Translations under genes and position numbers: made by a program
Assembly (NCBI GenBank): GCA_002392625.1
Contig: DGHJ01000014.1
Span: 9,907 to 24,427, forward strand
Direction of reading: 5' to 3'
DNA: 14,521 nt
Origin: Oscillospiraceae bacterium UBA3851
Lineage (GTDB): Bacteria > Bacillota > Clostridia > Oscillospirales > Oscillospiraceae
In this document: in pieces, positions 1 through 5,989 of the stretch
Position numbering within the stretch: the stretch's first letter is position 1
How the letters are laid out: each line of letters opens with the position of its first letter
The notes under the pieces: generated by a model
The model's database searches: none
The model's input: only the letters and a program-made list of their open reading frames with translations
What the model was told of the DNA's origin: nothing

Positions 1-277
1 GGCTGACCTCATAGTTGAAGTCCACGTGGCCCGGCGTGTCGATGAGATTCAGGGCGTAGGTCTCCCCATCCTGGGCGGCATACAGCAGGTGCACGGCGCG
101 GGACTTGATGGTGATGCCCCGCTCCCGCTCCAGGTCCATGTTGTCCAGGAGCTGGTTTTCCATATCCCGCTCGGCCACGGCGTTGCACTTTTCCAGCAGG
201 CGGTCCGCCAGCGTGGATTTGCCGTGGTCGATGTGAGCAATAATGGAAAAGTTGCGGATCTTGGATTGGTCAAACAT
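1..277 (-). CDS. lepA: Elongation factor 4 (LepA), N-terminal part, cut by window edge
   Basis: This is the first 92 codons of a translational GTPase that acts on the ribosome, where LepA/EF4 is reported to back-translocate or remodel stalled complexes. The G1/P-loop reads AHIDHGKST (residues 14-22), the segment MDLERERGIT (47-56) carries the G2 threonine, and the G3 motif DTPGH is at 80-84. The stretch RNFSIIAHIDHGKSTLADRLL and the MDLERERGITIK block are typical of LepA rather than EF-G, TypA or IF2. The start ATG is preceded by GAGG seven bases upstream. The gene lies 22 bp downstream of the XRE regulator on the same strand and is probably co-transcribed with it. The rest of the protein (domains II, III/V and the LepA-specific C-terminus) lies beyond position 1. 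Confidence 0.95.
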   Translation of the reverse strand, partial: MFDQSKIRNFSIIAHIDHGKSTLADRLLEKCNAVAERDMENQLLDNMDLERERGITIKSRAVHLLYAAQDGETYALNLIDTPGHVDFNYEVS

Positions 278-299
278 ACGGTTACCTCGATTGCACGTG

Positions 300-977
300 T
301 TATTGCAGGGCGTTCAGCTGTTTGCGTGCCCGCTCGTCGGTGTTGTGGATCACCTGGGCTGCGCTCTGGCCCAGGCCGGGGTAGTCGCGGTTCAGCGTCT
401 CGCCGGAGATGGAGGGAAAGCTCTCCGGCGGGCAGGCGTCCAGCGCCCGCAGGTAGCGGACCTTGCTGGCGCTGAGATCGGCGTTCACCAGTCCGGCGTC
501 AAAGTCGGCGCTGTCCACAGCGAAAAACTCCTCGTTGGCCCCGGCCCGGCGGTAGAGCTGGCGCAGCATCTGGTAGAGGGCAGCGCTGAGATAGTCCCCG
601 GCGGCATTGATGGCGTCCCGGCTGTTCAGCTTGCCCAGCAGGTCAAAGAGCACGTTGGCGGTGTTCACCACCAGCTTCTTTTGCAGCGTGGCCAGGATGC
701 TGCCCTTCAGGGTGCCCTTTTCGCCGGTGGAATCGTACAGATCGTCGGCCCCGATGATGGCGCCGTCCCGGCTGAGGGTGCGGCCCAGCAGATAGTCGGC
801 GGACACGTGGTAAAAGTCGCAGGCCTTTACCACGAAGCTCAGGCCCGGCTCCCGGATGCCGTTTTCATAGTGACTCAAAAGCGCCTGGCTGATGCCCAGA
901 GCAGCGGCGGCCTTCCGCTGGGACAGGCCCGTCTCCTGCCGCAGCAGGCTCAGCGTGCGGGAAAAATCAGTTGACAT
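300..977 (-). CDS. XRE-family helix-turn-helix transcriptional regulator
   Basis: This 225-residue protein has an N-terminal Cro/C1-type DNA-binding domain at about residues 6-68. LSQRKAAAALGISQALLSHYENG is the helix-turn-helix, and the domain ends in the usual FYHVSADYLLG. The C-terminal 150 residues are mostly helical in appearance and I do not recognise them; they could be a dimerisation or ligand-sensing part. No metal, peptidase or kinase motif is visible there. The start ATG has GAAGG upstream, and a promoter lies at 1013-1041. The gene is divergent from the M23 peptidase gene and sits just upstream of lepA. It may therefore control its own promoter and perhaps the peptidase, with lepA carried along. 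The regulatory target is inference. Confidence 0.85.
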   Translation of the reverse strand: MSTDFSRTLSLLRQETGLSQRKAAAALGISQALLSHYENGIREPGLSFVVKACDFYHVSADYLLGRTLSRDGAIIGADDLYDSTGEKGTLKGSILATLQKKLVVNTANVLFDLLGKLNSRDAINAAGDYLSAALYQMLRQLYRRAGANEEFFAVDSADFDAGLVNADLSASKVRYLRALDACPPESFPSISGETLNRDYPGLGQSAAQVIHNTDERARKQLNALQ

Positions 978-1012
978 GATAATGACCTTCTTTTTTCAAA
1001 TGCGGGAAAATC

Positions 1013-1041
1013 ATTATACTCCCTGTATTCGCAAAAGTAAA
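1013..1041 (-). promoter_or_regulatory. Sigma-A type promoter for the XRE-lepA unit
   Basis: Read on the minus strand, a -35 box TTTACT (1036-1041) is followed by a 17-bp spacer and a consensus -10 box TATAAT (1013-1018). The start codon of the regulator is about 36 bp downstream of the -10 box. The surrounding DNA is AT-rich compared with the genes on both sides. Confidence 0.65.
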
Positions 1042-1070
1042 TAAAAATGGGATAAAAAGCCAGAAATATC

Positions 1071-1099
1071 TTGACGGAGGGGAAAAAAGCGGGTATCAT
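1071..1099 (+). promoter_or_regulatory. Sigma-A type promoter for the M23 peptidase gene
   Basis: A -35 box TTGACG (1071-1076) is separated by exactly 17 bp from a -10 box TATCAT (1094-1099). Transcription would begin near 1106, giving a leader of about 33 bases that holds the ribosome site AGGGG before the ATG at 1139. It lies about 30 bp from the opposing promoter, so a regulator bound between them could affect both. Confidence 0.65.
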
Positions 1100-1138
1100 A
1101 CGTTTTGTAACGAATTTGTAACTTTTAGGGGACGCCTG

Positions 1139-2827
1139 ATGAACAGTCAGATCCGGAAGAAAAAGTCCGACACCGTGCGGGAATGGGCCCAAAAGTTCAT
1201 AAAGATCTGCGCGCTGCTGCTGAGCTGCGCCGGAAAAGGCCTGGCCCGGCTGGGGCGTCGGCTGGGCGCGATCCTGCGGGGCGCGGCGGCGCTCCCCGGC
1301 CGGGTGCGCGGCGCACTGACGGAGCGGCGGGACGCCCGCTTCCCGGAGTCCGACTACGGCCTGGTGCAGCGGGTGCTGTTTTTGCGGGGCATGCTGCCCC
1401 GGCTGAGCGGCCTGTTCAGCGAGGGGCTGCTGCGCCGCCGCAAGCGGTCGGCCCAGGACACCGGACAGATCCGGGGCTGGCTGGAGGAGCTGCGCATCCA
1501 CCCGGCGGTGTTTCTGCTGGTCTCCATGGCCGTGGCGGCCGCCGCCGTGGTCCTGTCGCTGTACACCGTGGGCACGGCCGTGTCCTATGACGGGCAGGAG
1601 CTGTGCGTGGTGGCCGGCAAGGGCGATGTGGACCGCGCCGTGACCTGGGTGGAGAGCGTCACCCGGCAGACGCTGCTGACCCCCGGCTACAAGGTGGACG
1701 CGGAGCGGATCGAGACGGCGCGTAAGCTGGTGAGCCGCAGGAGCGTCACCTCCCGTGAAACGCTGCAGAACGACCTCATTGACCGGATCGGTCTCATCGA
1801 CTACGGCTGTGTGCTGTACGTGGACGGCGAGGCGGTGGCGGCCACCCCCTATTCCGGCGCGCTGGAGGAGCTGCTCTCCCAGCTGAAGATGGGCTATATC
1901 ACTGAAAATACAGTGGAGTGCAGTTTTGTGGAGACCACAGAGATCCGGCAGGAGTACGTGGCCAGGGATTCTATGATGAACCTGGGCTATATCGCCGAGC
2001 TGATCAACGACACCAGGCAGGGTGAAGTCACCTATACCGTGGTGGCCGGCGACACCTATTACGGCATTGCGGAGAAGTACGGACTGACCCTGTCCCAGCT
2101 GCTGGATATGAACGCCGGTTACGACGTGAACATGCTGCACGTGGGCGACGAGCTCACCGTGTCCCGTGCGGTGCCCTACCTGACGGTGGTGGACGTGGAA
2201 CGGCAGAGCGCCGTGATGGACGTGCCCTACCAGGTGAGCTACCAGGATGATCCCAACATGTACCAGGGGGACAGCAAGGTCCTGTCCCCCGGCCAGTACG
2301 GCAAGGAGGACGTGACCTCCAACGTCACCTACGTCAACGGCGAGGAGCGGGGCCGCCAGGTGGTGGCCCGTGCCATGCTGGTCCAGCCGGTGACGGAGAT
2401 CCAAGCCAGAGGCACCAAGGAGCGACCCTACTGGCTGGCCACAGGATATTTCCGCTGGCCCTGCAGCGGCGTGCTGACCTCCCGGTTCGGCTACCGAGCC
2501 ATCCCCATCGCCGGGGCGTCCCCCTTCCACAAGGGCATCGACATCGGCAACGGCTACGGCACAGCTATCTGCGCCTCCGACGGCGGCACCGTGGAGTATT
2601 CCGGCTGGCAGAGCGGCTACGGCTACCTGGTCATCATCGACCACGGCAACGGCTATAAGACGTATTACGGCCACAACAGCTCCCTGCTGGTGAGCCGTGG
2701 CGACCACGTGTACCCCGGCCAGCAGATTGCCCGCATGGGCTCCACAGGTCTCTCCACCGGCAACCACTGCCACTTCGGCATCATGCTCAACGGCACGTTC
2801 GTCAATCCGTTGAACTACTTGAGATAG
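1139..2827 (+). CDS. Membrane-anchored LysM/M23-family peptidoglycan endopeptidase
   Basis: This 562-residue cell-wall enzyme is predicted to cut peptide cross-links in peptidoglycan outside the membrane. A basic cytoplasmic region of about 120 residues precedes one membrane segment (about 124-146, AVFLLVSMAVAAAAVVLSLY). A LysM peptidoglycan-binding module follows at about 298-341 (YTVVAGDTYYGIAEKYGLTL). Next comes a G5-like beta region at about 346-432, then the M23 (LytM-type) catalytic domain at 440-562. The zinc ligands and catalytic residues are visible as HKGID (H464, D468), YGH (H512) and HCH (H543, H545), so it should be active rather than a degenerate activator. The start is supported by AGGGG seven bases upstream and by a promoter at 1071-1099. 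The gene is monocistronic, with a strong terminator just after the stop. The long arginine-rich cytoplasmic tail is unusual. Confidence 0.93.
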   Translation: MNSQIRKKKSDTVREWAQKFIKICALLLSCAGKGLARLGRRLGAILRGAAALPGRVRGALTERRDARFPESDYGLVQRVLFLRGMLPRLSGLFSEGLLRRRKRSAQDTGQIRGWLEELRIHPAVFLLVSMAVAAAAVVLSLYTVGTAVSYDGQELCVVAGKGDVDRAVTWVESVTRQTLLTPGYKVDAERIETARKLVSRRSVTSRETLQNDLIDRIGLIDYGCVLYVDGEAVAATPYSGALEELLSQLKMGYITENTVECSFVETTEIRQEYVARDSMMNLGYIAELINDTRQGEVTYTVVAGDTYYGIAEKYGLTLSQLLDMNAGYDVNMLHVGDELTVSRAVPYLTVVDVERQSAVMDVPYQVSYQDDPNMYQGDSKVLSPGQYGKEDVTSNVTYVNGEERGRQVVARAMLVQPVTEIQARGTKERPYWLATGYFRWPCSGVLTSRFGYRAIPIAGASPFHKGIDIGNGYGTAICASDGGTVEYSGWQSGYGYLVIIDHGNGYKTYYGHNSSLLVSRGDHVYPGQQIARMGSTGLSTGNHCHFGIMLNGTFVNPLNYLR

Positions 2828-2835
2828 AGCAAAGG

Positions 2836-2867
2836 AAAACCGCCGCCCGGCCGGGCGGCGGTTTTTT
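2836..2867 (+). terminator. Rho-independent terminator after the M23 gene (probably bidirectional)
   Basis: AAAA is followed by a perfect 11-bp inverted repeat (2840-2850 with 2851-2861, CCGCCGCCCGG and its complement) and six T residues (2862-2867). The four A residues also pair with the T run. The same hairpin can therefore stop minus-strand transcripts from the convergent HAD gene. It starts 8 bp after the peptidase stop codon. Confidence 0.9.
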
Positions 2868-2880
2868 GGTTGTGTGGGGA

Positions 2881-2915
2881 CGGATTGCCACGTCGCTTCG
2901 CTCCTCGCAATGACA
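2881..2915. repeat. Short dispersed palindromic repeat, copy A
   Basis: The arms CGGATTGCCAC (2881-2891) and CTCGCAATGA (2904-2913) pair through ATTGC/GCAAT. The same arms occur in inverse orientation at 3951-3986, where 10/10 and 11/11 bases match but the central part differs. Family knowledge: repeats with this core are scattered through intergenic regions of many bacteria and give spurious peptides such as VIARSEATWQS when translated, as happens here on the minus strand. Confidence 0.75.
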
Positions 2916-2948
2916 AAGGGTGACGGATCGCCGGGCGTCGTTGGCGCA

Positions 2949-2985
2949 GCACCATGGTGCGTCGGGCGGGCATAGAGGCCCGCCC
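2949..2985. repeat. Palindrome plus GC-rich hairpin, second intergenic repeat
   Basis: An exact 12-bp palindrome GCACCATGGTGC (2949-2960) is followed three bases later by a hairpin with arms GGGCGGGC (2964-2971) and GCCCGCCC (2978-2985) around the loop ATAGAG. No T run follows on either strand, so this is not a standard terminator. Text like GGGCGGGC...GCCCGCCC followed by CTAC recalls interspersed repeats of gut Clostridia; that link is from memory and not tested. Confidence 0.55.
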
Positions 2986-3026
2986 CTACAACAGAAAACA
3001 AAACGGGCTGCATTTGAGATGAAGAC

Positions 3027-3902
3027 TCAGTCGAACAGGCTCTCCTGCTCCGGCAGGTCGTACTGGCCGATCCGGCGGAACTGGCGGGCATTCTCCTCGG
3101 TCAGCGCGTCGGCGATGGCCATGCGGCGGATGATGTTCTTCACGGTCAGGTCCAGATCGGTGTCCTCCCGGTAGTCGGCGGGAAAGATGAAATCCACCCG
3201 GCGGCGGCTCAGCAGCTCCTCCACGCCCTGGCGGTTGCTGTCCTGATACACGGCGATGGCCTGGCCGCCGTAGGAGCGCATCATTTTCATGCAGGGCACG
3301 TCCGAGAGACCGTCCCCGATATAGACCATGTTGGTGAAGGGGATGCGCTTGCTGTCGTCAGGCATGGAGCTGTTGAGAGTGCGGTCGTCGCTGACGTCCA
3401 GCACCCCCTTGTTGATGCGGTAGATGAACTGGGTCTTGTTGGTGAAGTTGACGTCCAGCTTGGGCCAGGAGGCCAGACCGTCGGCGTCATACAGGAACTC
3501 GCAGGCGTAGATCTTCTTGAACTCGTGGCTGATGCCGCTGCCCTCGATGATCTCCTTGAGGCCGGAGGAGAGCACGTAGTGCTCGATCTCCACGCCCTGG
3601 CTCTGGCCGAAGGCGTTGATGCGGCCGAACCAGTCCGCCACGCCGGGGAACAGCCGAATATCCCGGCCGCAGCGAATGAGAAAGTCCCGGTCCAGCCGGA
3701 GGCCCCGGCGGCGGCACTCGGCGATCATGGTGTACATGTAGGCCAGCAGGCCGTCCATGTGGTTTTCCCGGCCGAATGTGTTGGCCAGTGACCAGAAGTC
3801 GTCGGGCGTCATGCCCAGGGCGGGGATAAAGGCGTAGTTCTGCATATCGGTGGTGCAGAGAGTCTTGTCAAAATCGTACAGCAGGGCGACGATGGGTTTC
3901 AT
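3027..3902 (-). CDS. HAD-superfamily phosphatase (phosphoserine-phosphatase-like)
   Basis: This 291-residue soluble hydrolase uses an aspartyl-phosphate mechanism. Motif I is YDFDKTLC, with nucleophile D10 and acid/base D12. Motif II is probably the serine in VLSSG, motif III a lysine in the SKRIPF region, and motif IV is GDGLSD, with Mg-binding D197 and D201. A helical cap of about 90 residues sits between motifs I and II, as in phosphoserine-phosphatase-type HADs. The substrate cannot be told from the sequence. An ATG 18 bases further upstream is in frame, but AAGGAG lies between the two and serves the downstream ATG, so I start at 3902. The gene is last in the minus-strand run, separated from divIVA by a repeat element, and flanked by inverted copies of one repeat family. 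Confidence 0.85.
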   Translation of the reverse strand: MKPIVALLYDFDKTLCTTDMQNYAFIPALGMTPDDFWSLANTFGRENHMDGLLAYMYTMIAECRRRGLRLDRDFLIRCGRDIRLFPGVADWFGRINAFGQSQGVEIEHYVLSSGLKEIIEGSGISHEFKKIYACEFLYDADGLASWPKLDVNFTNKTQFIYRINKGVLDVSDDRTLNSSMPDDSKRIPFTNMVYIGDGLSDVPCMKMMRSYGGQAIAVYQDSNRQGVEELLSRRRVDFIFPADYREDTDLDLTVKNIIRRMAIADALTEENARQFRRIGQYDLPEQESLFD

Positions 3903-3928
3903 GAAGCACTCCTTGCTCATAGAGAAAT

Positions 3929-4071
3929 GGCGTGCTGCAAAACGAGATCGTCATTGCGAGGCCCCGGCAGGGGCCGTGGCAATCCGCCCTTTGTGCAAAA
4001 ACGGATTCCCACGCCGGTGACGTCGGTCACCGGCTCGGAATGACGGACTGCATCGCATTTTGCAACACGCC
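3929..4071. mobile_element. 143-bp MITE-like element with terminal inverted repeats
   Basis: The ends GGCGTGCTGCAAAACG (3929-3944) and the complement of 4054-4071 (GGCGTGTTGCAAAATG...) match at 14 of 16 positions in inverted orientation. Inside are two hairpin units. Copy B (3951-3986) has arms TCATTGCGAG/GTGGCAATCCG and an apical GGCCCC-GGCA-GGGGCC stem (3960-3975). Copy C (4002-4043) has arms CGGATTCCCAC/CTCGGAATGA and an apical stem GCCGGTGAC-GTCG-GTCACCGGC (4013-4034). The two halves are near mirror images, so the whole could also fold as one long hairpin. It has no coding capacity, and I see no target-site duplication. It fills nearly all of the divIVA-HAD gap and would lie in the HAD gene leader. 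Confidence 0.7.
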
Positions 4072-4084
4072 CTTGTTCTTTCCT

Positions 4085-4786
4085 TCAGTTCTGCTCGTTG
4101 TTGTAGTTCCGGCCGAACTTCAGCTGATCAAGGCTCAGCTTGAAATCCCGCGGAAACACGGCGGTGTCGCCGGTGGGGACCTCCGGCTCGGCGGGAGCGG
4201 GCTCCTGCTCCGGCTCGACCGGCTCAGCGGCCACAGGCGTCTCCACAGCCACGGTGGGCTCGTCCAGCGTGACGGCGGGCTTCTCCACGACCACAGTGGG
4301 CTCCGGGATTTTGGGGGCGGCCTGGCTCACCGGCATCTCCGGCAGGGATGCCAGGAAGTCGGCCTGCCTGGTGCAGATCTCCTTGGCCTGGGCGATGAAG
4401 TCGCCCAGATTGCGGCGGCCCAGCTCCAGCCGCTCCTCGGCCAGTCGGGTCTGCTCGTCCAGCTCGGCGATGCGGCCGGCGGCTTCGGCTTCGGCCTTCT
4501 CCAGGATCTGGGCCTTCTCCGTCTCCGCCTCCTCCACCAGCTTGGAAGCCATGCGCTGGGCGGTGAGCAGGGTGGAGCGCATGGCGTCCTCGGTGGCGCG
4601 GTACTCCTCGATCTTCTCAGCCAGCACCTTCAGCTTGCTCTTGAGGGCGGCGTTTTCCTTGTAAAGGGATGTGTAATCCTCGGTCAGCGCGTCCAGAAAC
4701 TCGTCCACGGCGGCCATCTGGTAGCCGCTGCTGGCGAAGGAGGACTTGGGGAACGCCTTGGTGGAAACTTCCTGCGGTGTCAACAT
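4085..4786 (-). CDS. divIVA: DivIVA-domain cell-division/polarity protein
   Basis: DivIVA proteins sense negative membrane curvature at poles and septa and recruit division or wall-synthesis partners. This 233-residue protein begins with the DivIVA signature MLTPQEVSTKAFPKS...GYQMAAVDEFLDAL (1-34). A long coiled coil follows at about 35-150, rich in K/E/L/A heptads. Next is a proline- and glutamate-rich, probably disordered linker (about 153-210) and a short distinct tail, FKLSLDQLKFGRNYN (215-229). The tail may be a partner-binding motif. The turn that is FRGYDEDEV in Bacillus DivIVA reads SFASSGYQMAAV here, so the membrane-contact Arg is absent. GGGAGGG lies 8 bases before the ATG. The gene is 27 bp downstream of sepF, a classic pairing in Firmicutes. 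Confidence 0.88.
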   Translation of the reverse strand: MLTPQEVSTKAFPKSSFASSGYQMAAVDEFLDALTEDYTSLYKENAALKSKLKVLAEKIEEYRATEDAMRSTLLTAQRMASKLVEEAETEKAQILEKAEAEAAGRIAELDEQTRLAEERLELGRRNLGDFIAQAKEICTRQADFLASLPEMPVSQAAPKIPEPTVVVEKPAVTLDEPTVAVETPVAAEPVEPEQEPAPAEPEVPTGDTAVFPRDFKLSLDQLKFGRNYNNEQN

Positions 4787-4813
4787 AGTATGATCCCTCC
4801 CGATTCAGTCTGT

Positions 4814-5260
4814 TTAGATATACAGTCCGTTGTTCTCCAGCTCGTCGATCAGGTCGCCCATGATGTCCACGGAGTAGGGGGTGATGATGTAGGTGTTGGC
4901 GGCGACCTTCTTGATCTTGCCCTCGCCGGCGTAGGCCACGCCGGACAGGAAGTCCACCAGGCGGCGGGCAATGTCCTTGTTGGTGGATTCCAGATTCAGC
5001 ACCACGGTGCGCTTTTCCCGCAGGTGATCGGCAATCTCAGAGGCGTTCTCAAAGCGCTCCGGCTTCACCAGCACCACCTTCAGCTGGGCAGTGGCGTGGA
5101 TGTTCACCACCTTGTTGCGGCGGTCCTCCGCCTTGCGGTCCTCCTTGCGGTCGTCAAAGGCGGCCTTTTCGGGCTTGGGCTGATCGAATTCCTCCTCCTC
5201 GAATTCGTCCTCGCCGTCGTAGGGGTGGATGATCTTTTTGAATTCGTCCATGAAACTCAT
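4814..5260 (-). CDS. sepF: Cell-division protein SepF
   Basis: SepF anchors FtsZ filaments to the membrane and shapes the septum in Gram-positive bacteria. The 148-residue protein has the expected plan. An N-terminal amphipathic helix (MSFMDEFKKII, 1-11) would bind membrane. A very acidic/charged linker follows (about 13-50), then the SepF core at about 57-140 (LKVVLVKPERFENASEIADHL...TVVLNLESTNKDIARRLVDFLSG...). The start at 5260 is chosen because AGGAGG lies 8 bases before this ATG. A longer in-frame extension to 5359 would overlap yggS by 80 bp and carries no SepF-like sequence. The gene is 19 bp downstream of yggS, the standard ylmE-ylmF order of Bacillus and Clostridia. Confidence 0.93.
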   Translation of the reverse strand: MSFMDEFKKIIHPYDGEDEFEEEEFDQPKPEKAAFDDRKEDRKAEDRRNKVVNIHATAQLKVVLVKPERFENASEIADHLREKRTVVLNLESTNKDIARRLVDFLSGVAYAGEGKIKKVAANTYIITPYSVDIMGDLIDELENNGLYI

Positions 5261-5279
5261 AGCAGAAGCCTCCTGAAAG

Positions 5280-5975
5280 TTATTTTGTATAGTCTCTCGC
5301 GCCGAAGATGGCCGTGCCCAGCCGCACCATATTGCTGCCGCAGCGGATGGCGTCGGCAAAATCGCCGCTCATACCCATGGAGATATATTCCCATTTATTA
5401 TCGTACATTTTTTCGCTTATGTCAACATAAAGGCGGTGTACTTTCTCAAAATATGGGCAATTTTCCTGGGGAAAATGCGCTACAGGTGGTATAGTCATCA
5501 ATCCGCGGCACTGTATATGGGGTAATTGGGCCGCCAGCTCGGCGGCTGCGTACAGCTCCGTCGGGGCAAAGCCGCTCTTGGCCTCCTCGCCGCCGATGTT
5601 CACCTCCAGCAATATATCCTGCACCAGCTCCTGCCGGGCAGCCTCCTTCTCGATCTCCCGCAGCAGCGCCTCGCTGCCCACGGACTGGATGAGGTCGGCC
5701 CTGCCCACCACCTGACGGACCTTGTTGCGCTGCAGGTGGCCGATGAAATGGAGGGGCGCGCCGTCGTAGGCGTGCTGGGCCAGCTTGGCCGTCATCTCCT
5801 GGACCCGGTTTTCCCCCAGGGCGTCGATGCCGGCGGCGATGGCCCGGCGACAGGCGTCGGCGCCGTTCATCTTGCTGGCGCCCACCAGGGTGATCTGGCT
5901 GCCGGTGCGGCCAGACTGCCGGGCGGCCTCGTGGATCTCGGCGCGAAAGCGGAGAATGTTTTCCTCAATGGTCAT
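5280..5975 (-). CDS. yggS: YggS/YlmE/PROSC-family pyridoxal-phosphate homeostasis protein
   Basis: This 231-residue protein is a PLP-binding, alanine-racemase-like TIM-barrel protein with no known catalytic activity. The family keeps free PLP and amino-acid pools in balance. The PLP-lysine is K35 in LVGASK. Other family signatures are GENRVQE, LHFIGHLQRNK, LLEVNIGGEEAKSG, GLMTIPP and the phosphate-binding SMGMSGDFADAI...GSNMVRLGTAIFG at the C-terminus. AAAGGAGGG precedes the ATG and overlaps the stop region of the upstream gene (14-bp gap), so translation is probably coupled. The stretch around 5380-5520 uses AT-rich codons unlike the rest of the gene (about 37% GC at 5401-5460 against 67% at 5701-5760, counted by hand), although the protein stays family-like across it. 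Confidence 0.94.
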   Translation of the reverse strand: MTIEENILRFRAEIHEAARQSGRTGSQITLVGASKMNGADACRRAIAAGIDALGENRVQEMTAKLAQHAYDGAPLHFIGHLQRNKVRQVVGRADLIQSVGSEALLREIEKEAARQELVQDILLEVNIGGEEAKSGFAPTELYAAAELAAQLPHIQCRGLMTIPPVAHFPQENCPYFEKVHRLYVDISEKMYDNKWEYISMGMSGDFADAIRCGSNMVRLGTAIFGARDYTK

Positions 5976-5989
5976 GGCGTTCCCTCCTT

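Noticed and set aside
950..3091. Long minus-strand open frame (about 713 codons) opposite the M23 peptidase
   Set aside because: It is antisense to a gene with clear LysM and M23 motifs, has a His/Gly/Val-rich composition typical of GC-rich shadow frames, and reads through the terminator and repeat copy A (giving the spurious VIARSEATWQS peptide).
4000..4071. Hairpin of copy C as a terminator for divIVA
   Set aside because: On the minus strand the TTTTT run is about 11 bases from the stem end, too far for a standard intrinsic terminator; a repeat element explains it better.
3932..5494. Plus-strand open frame of about 520 codons opposite divIVA, sepF and yggS
   Set aside because: It starts inside the MITE-like element and covers three well-supported genes antisense; composition is that of a shadow frame.
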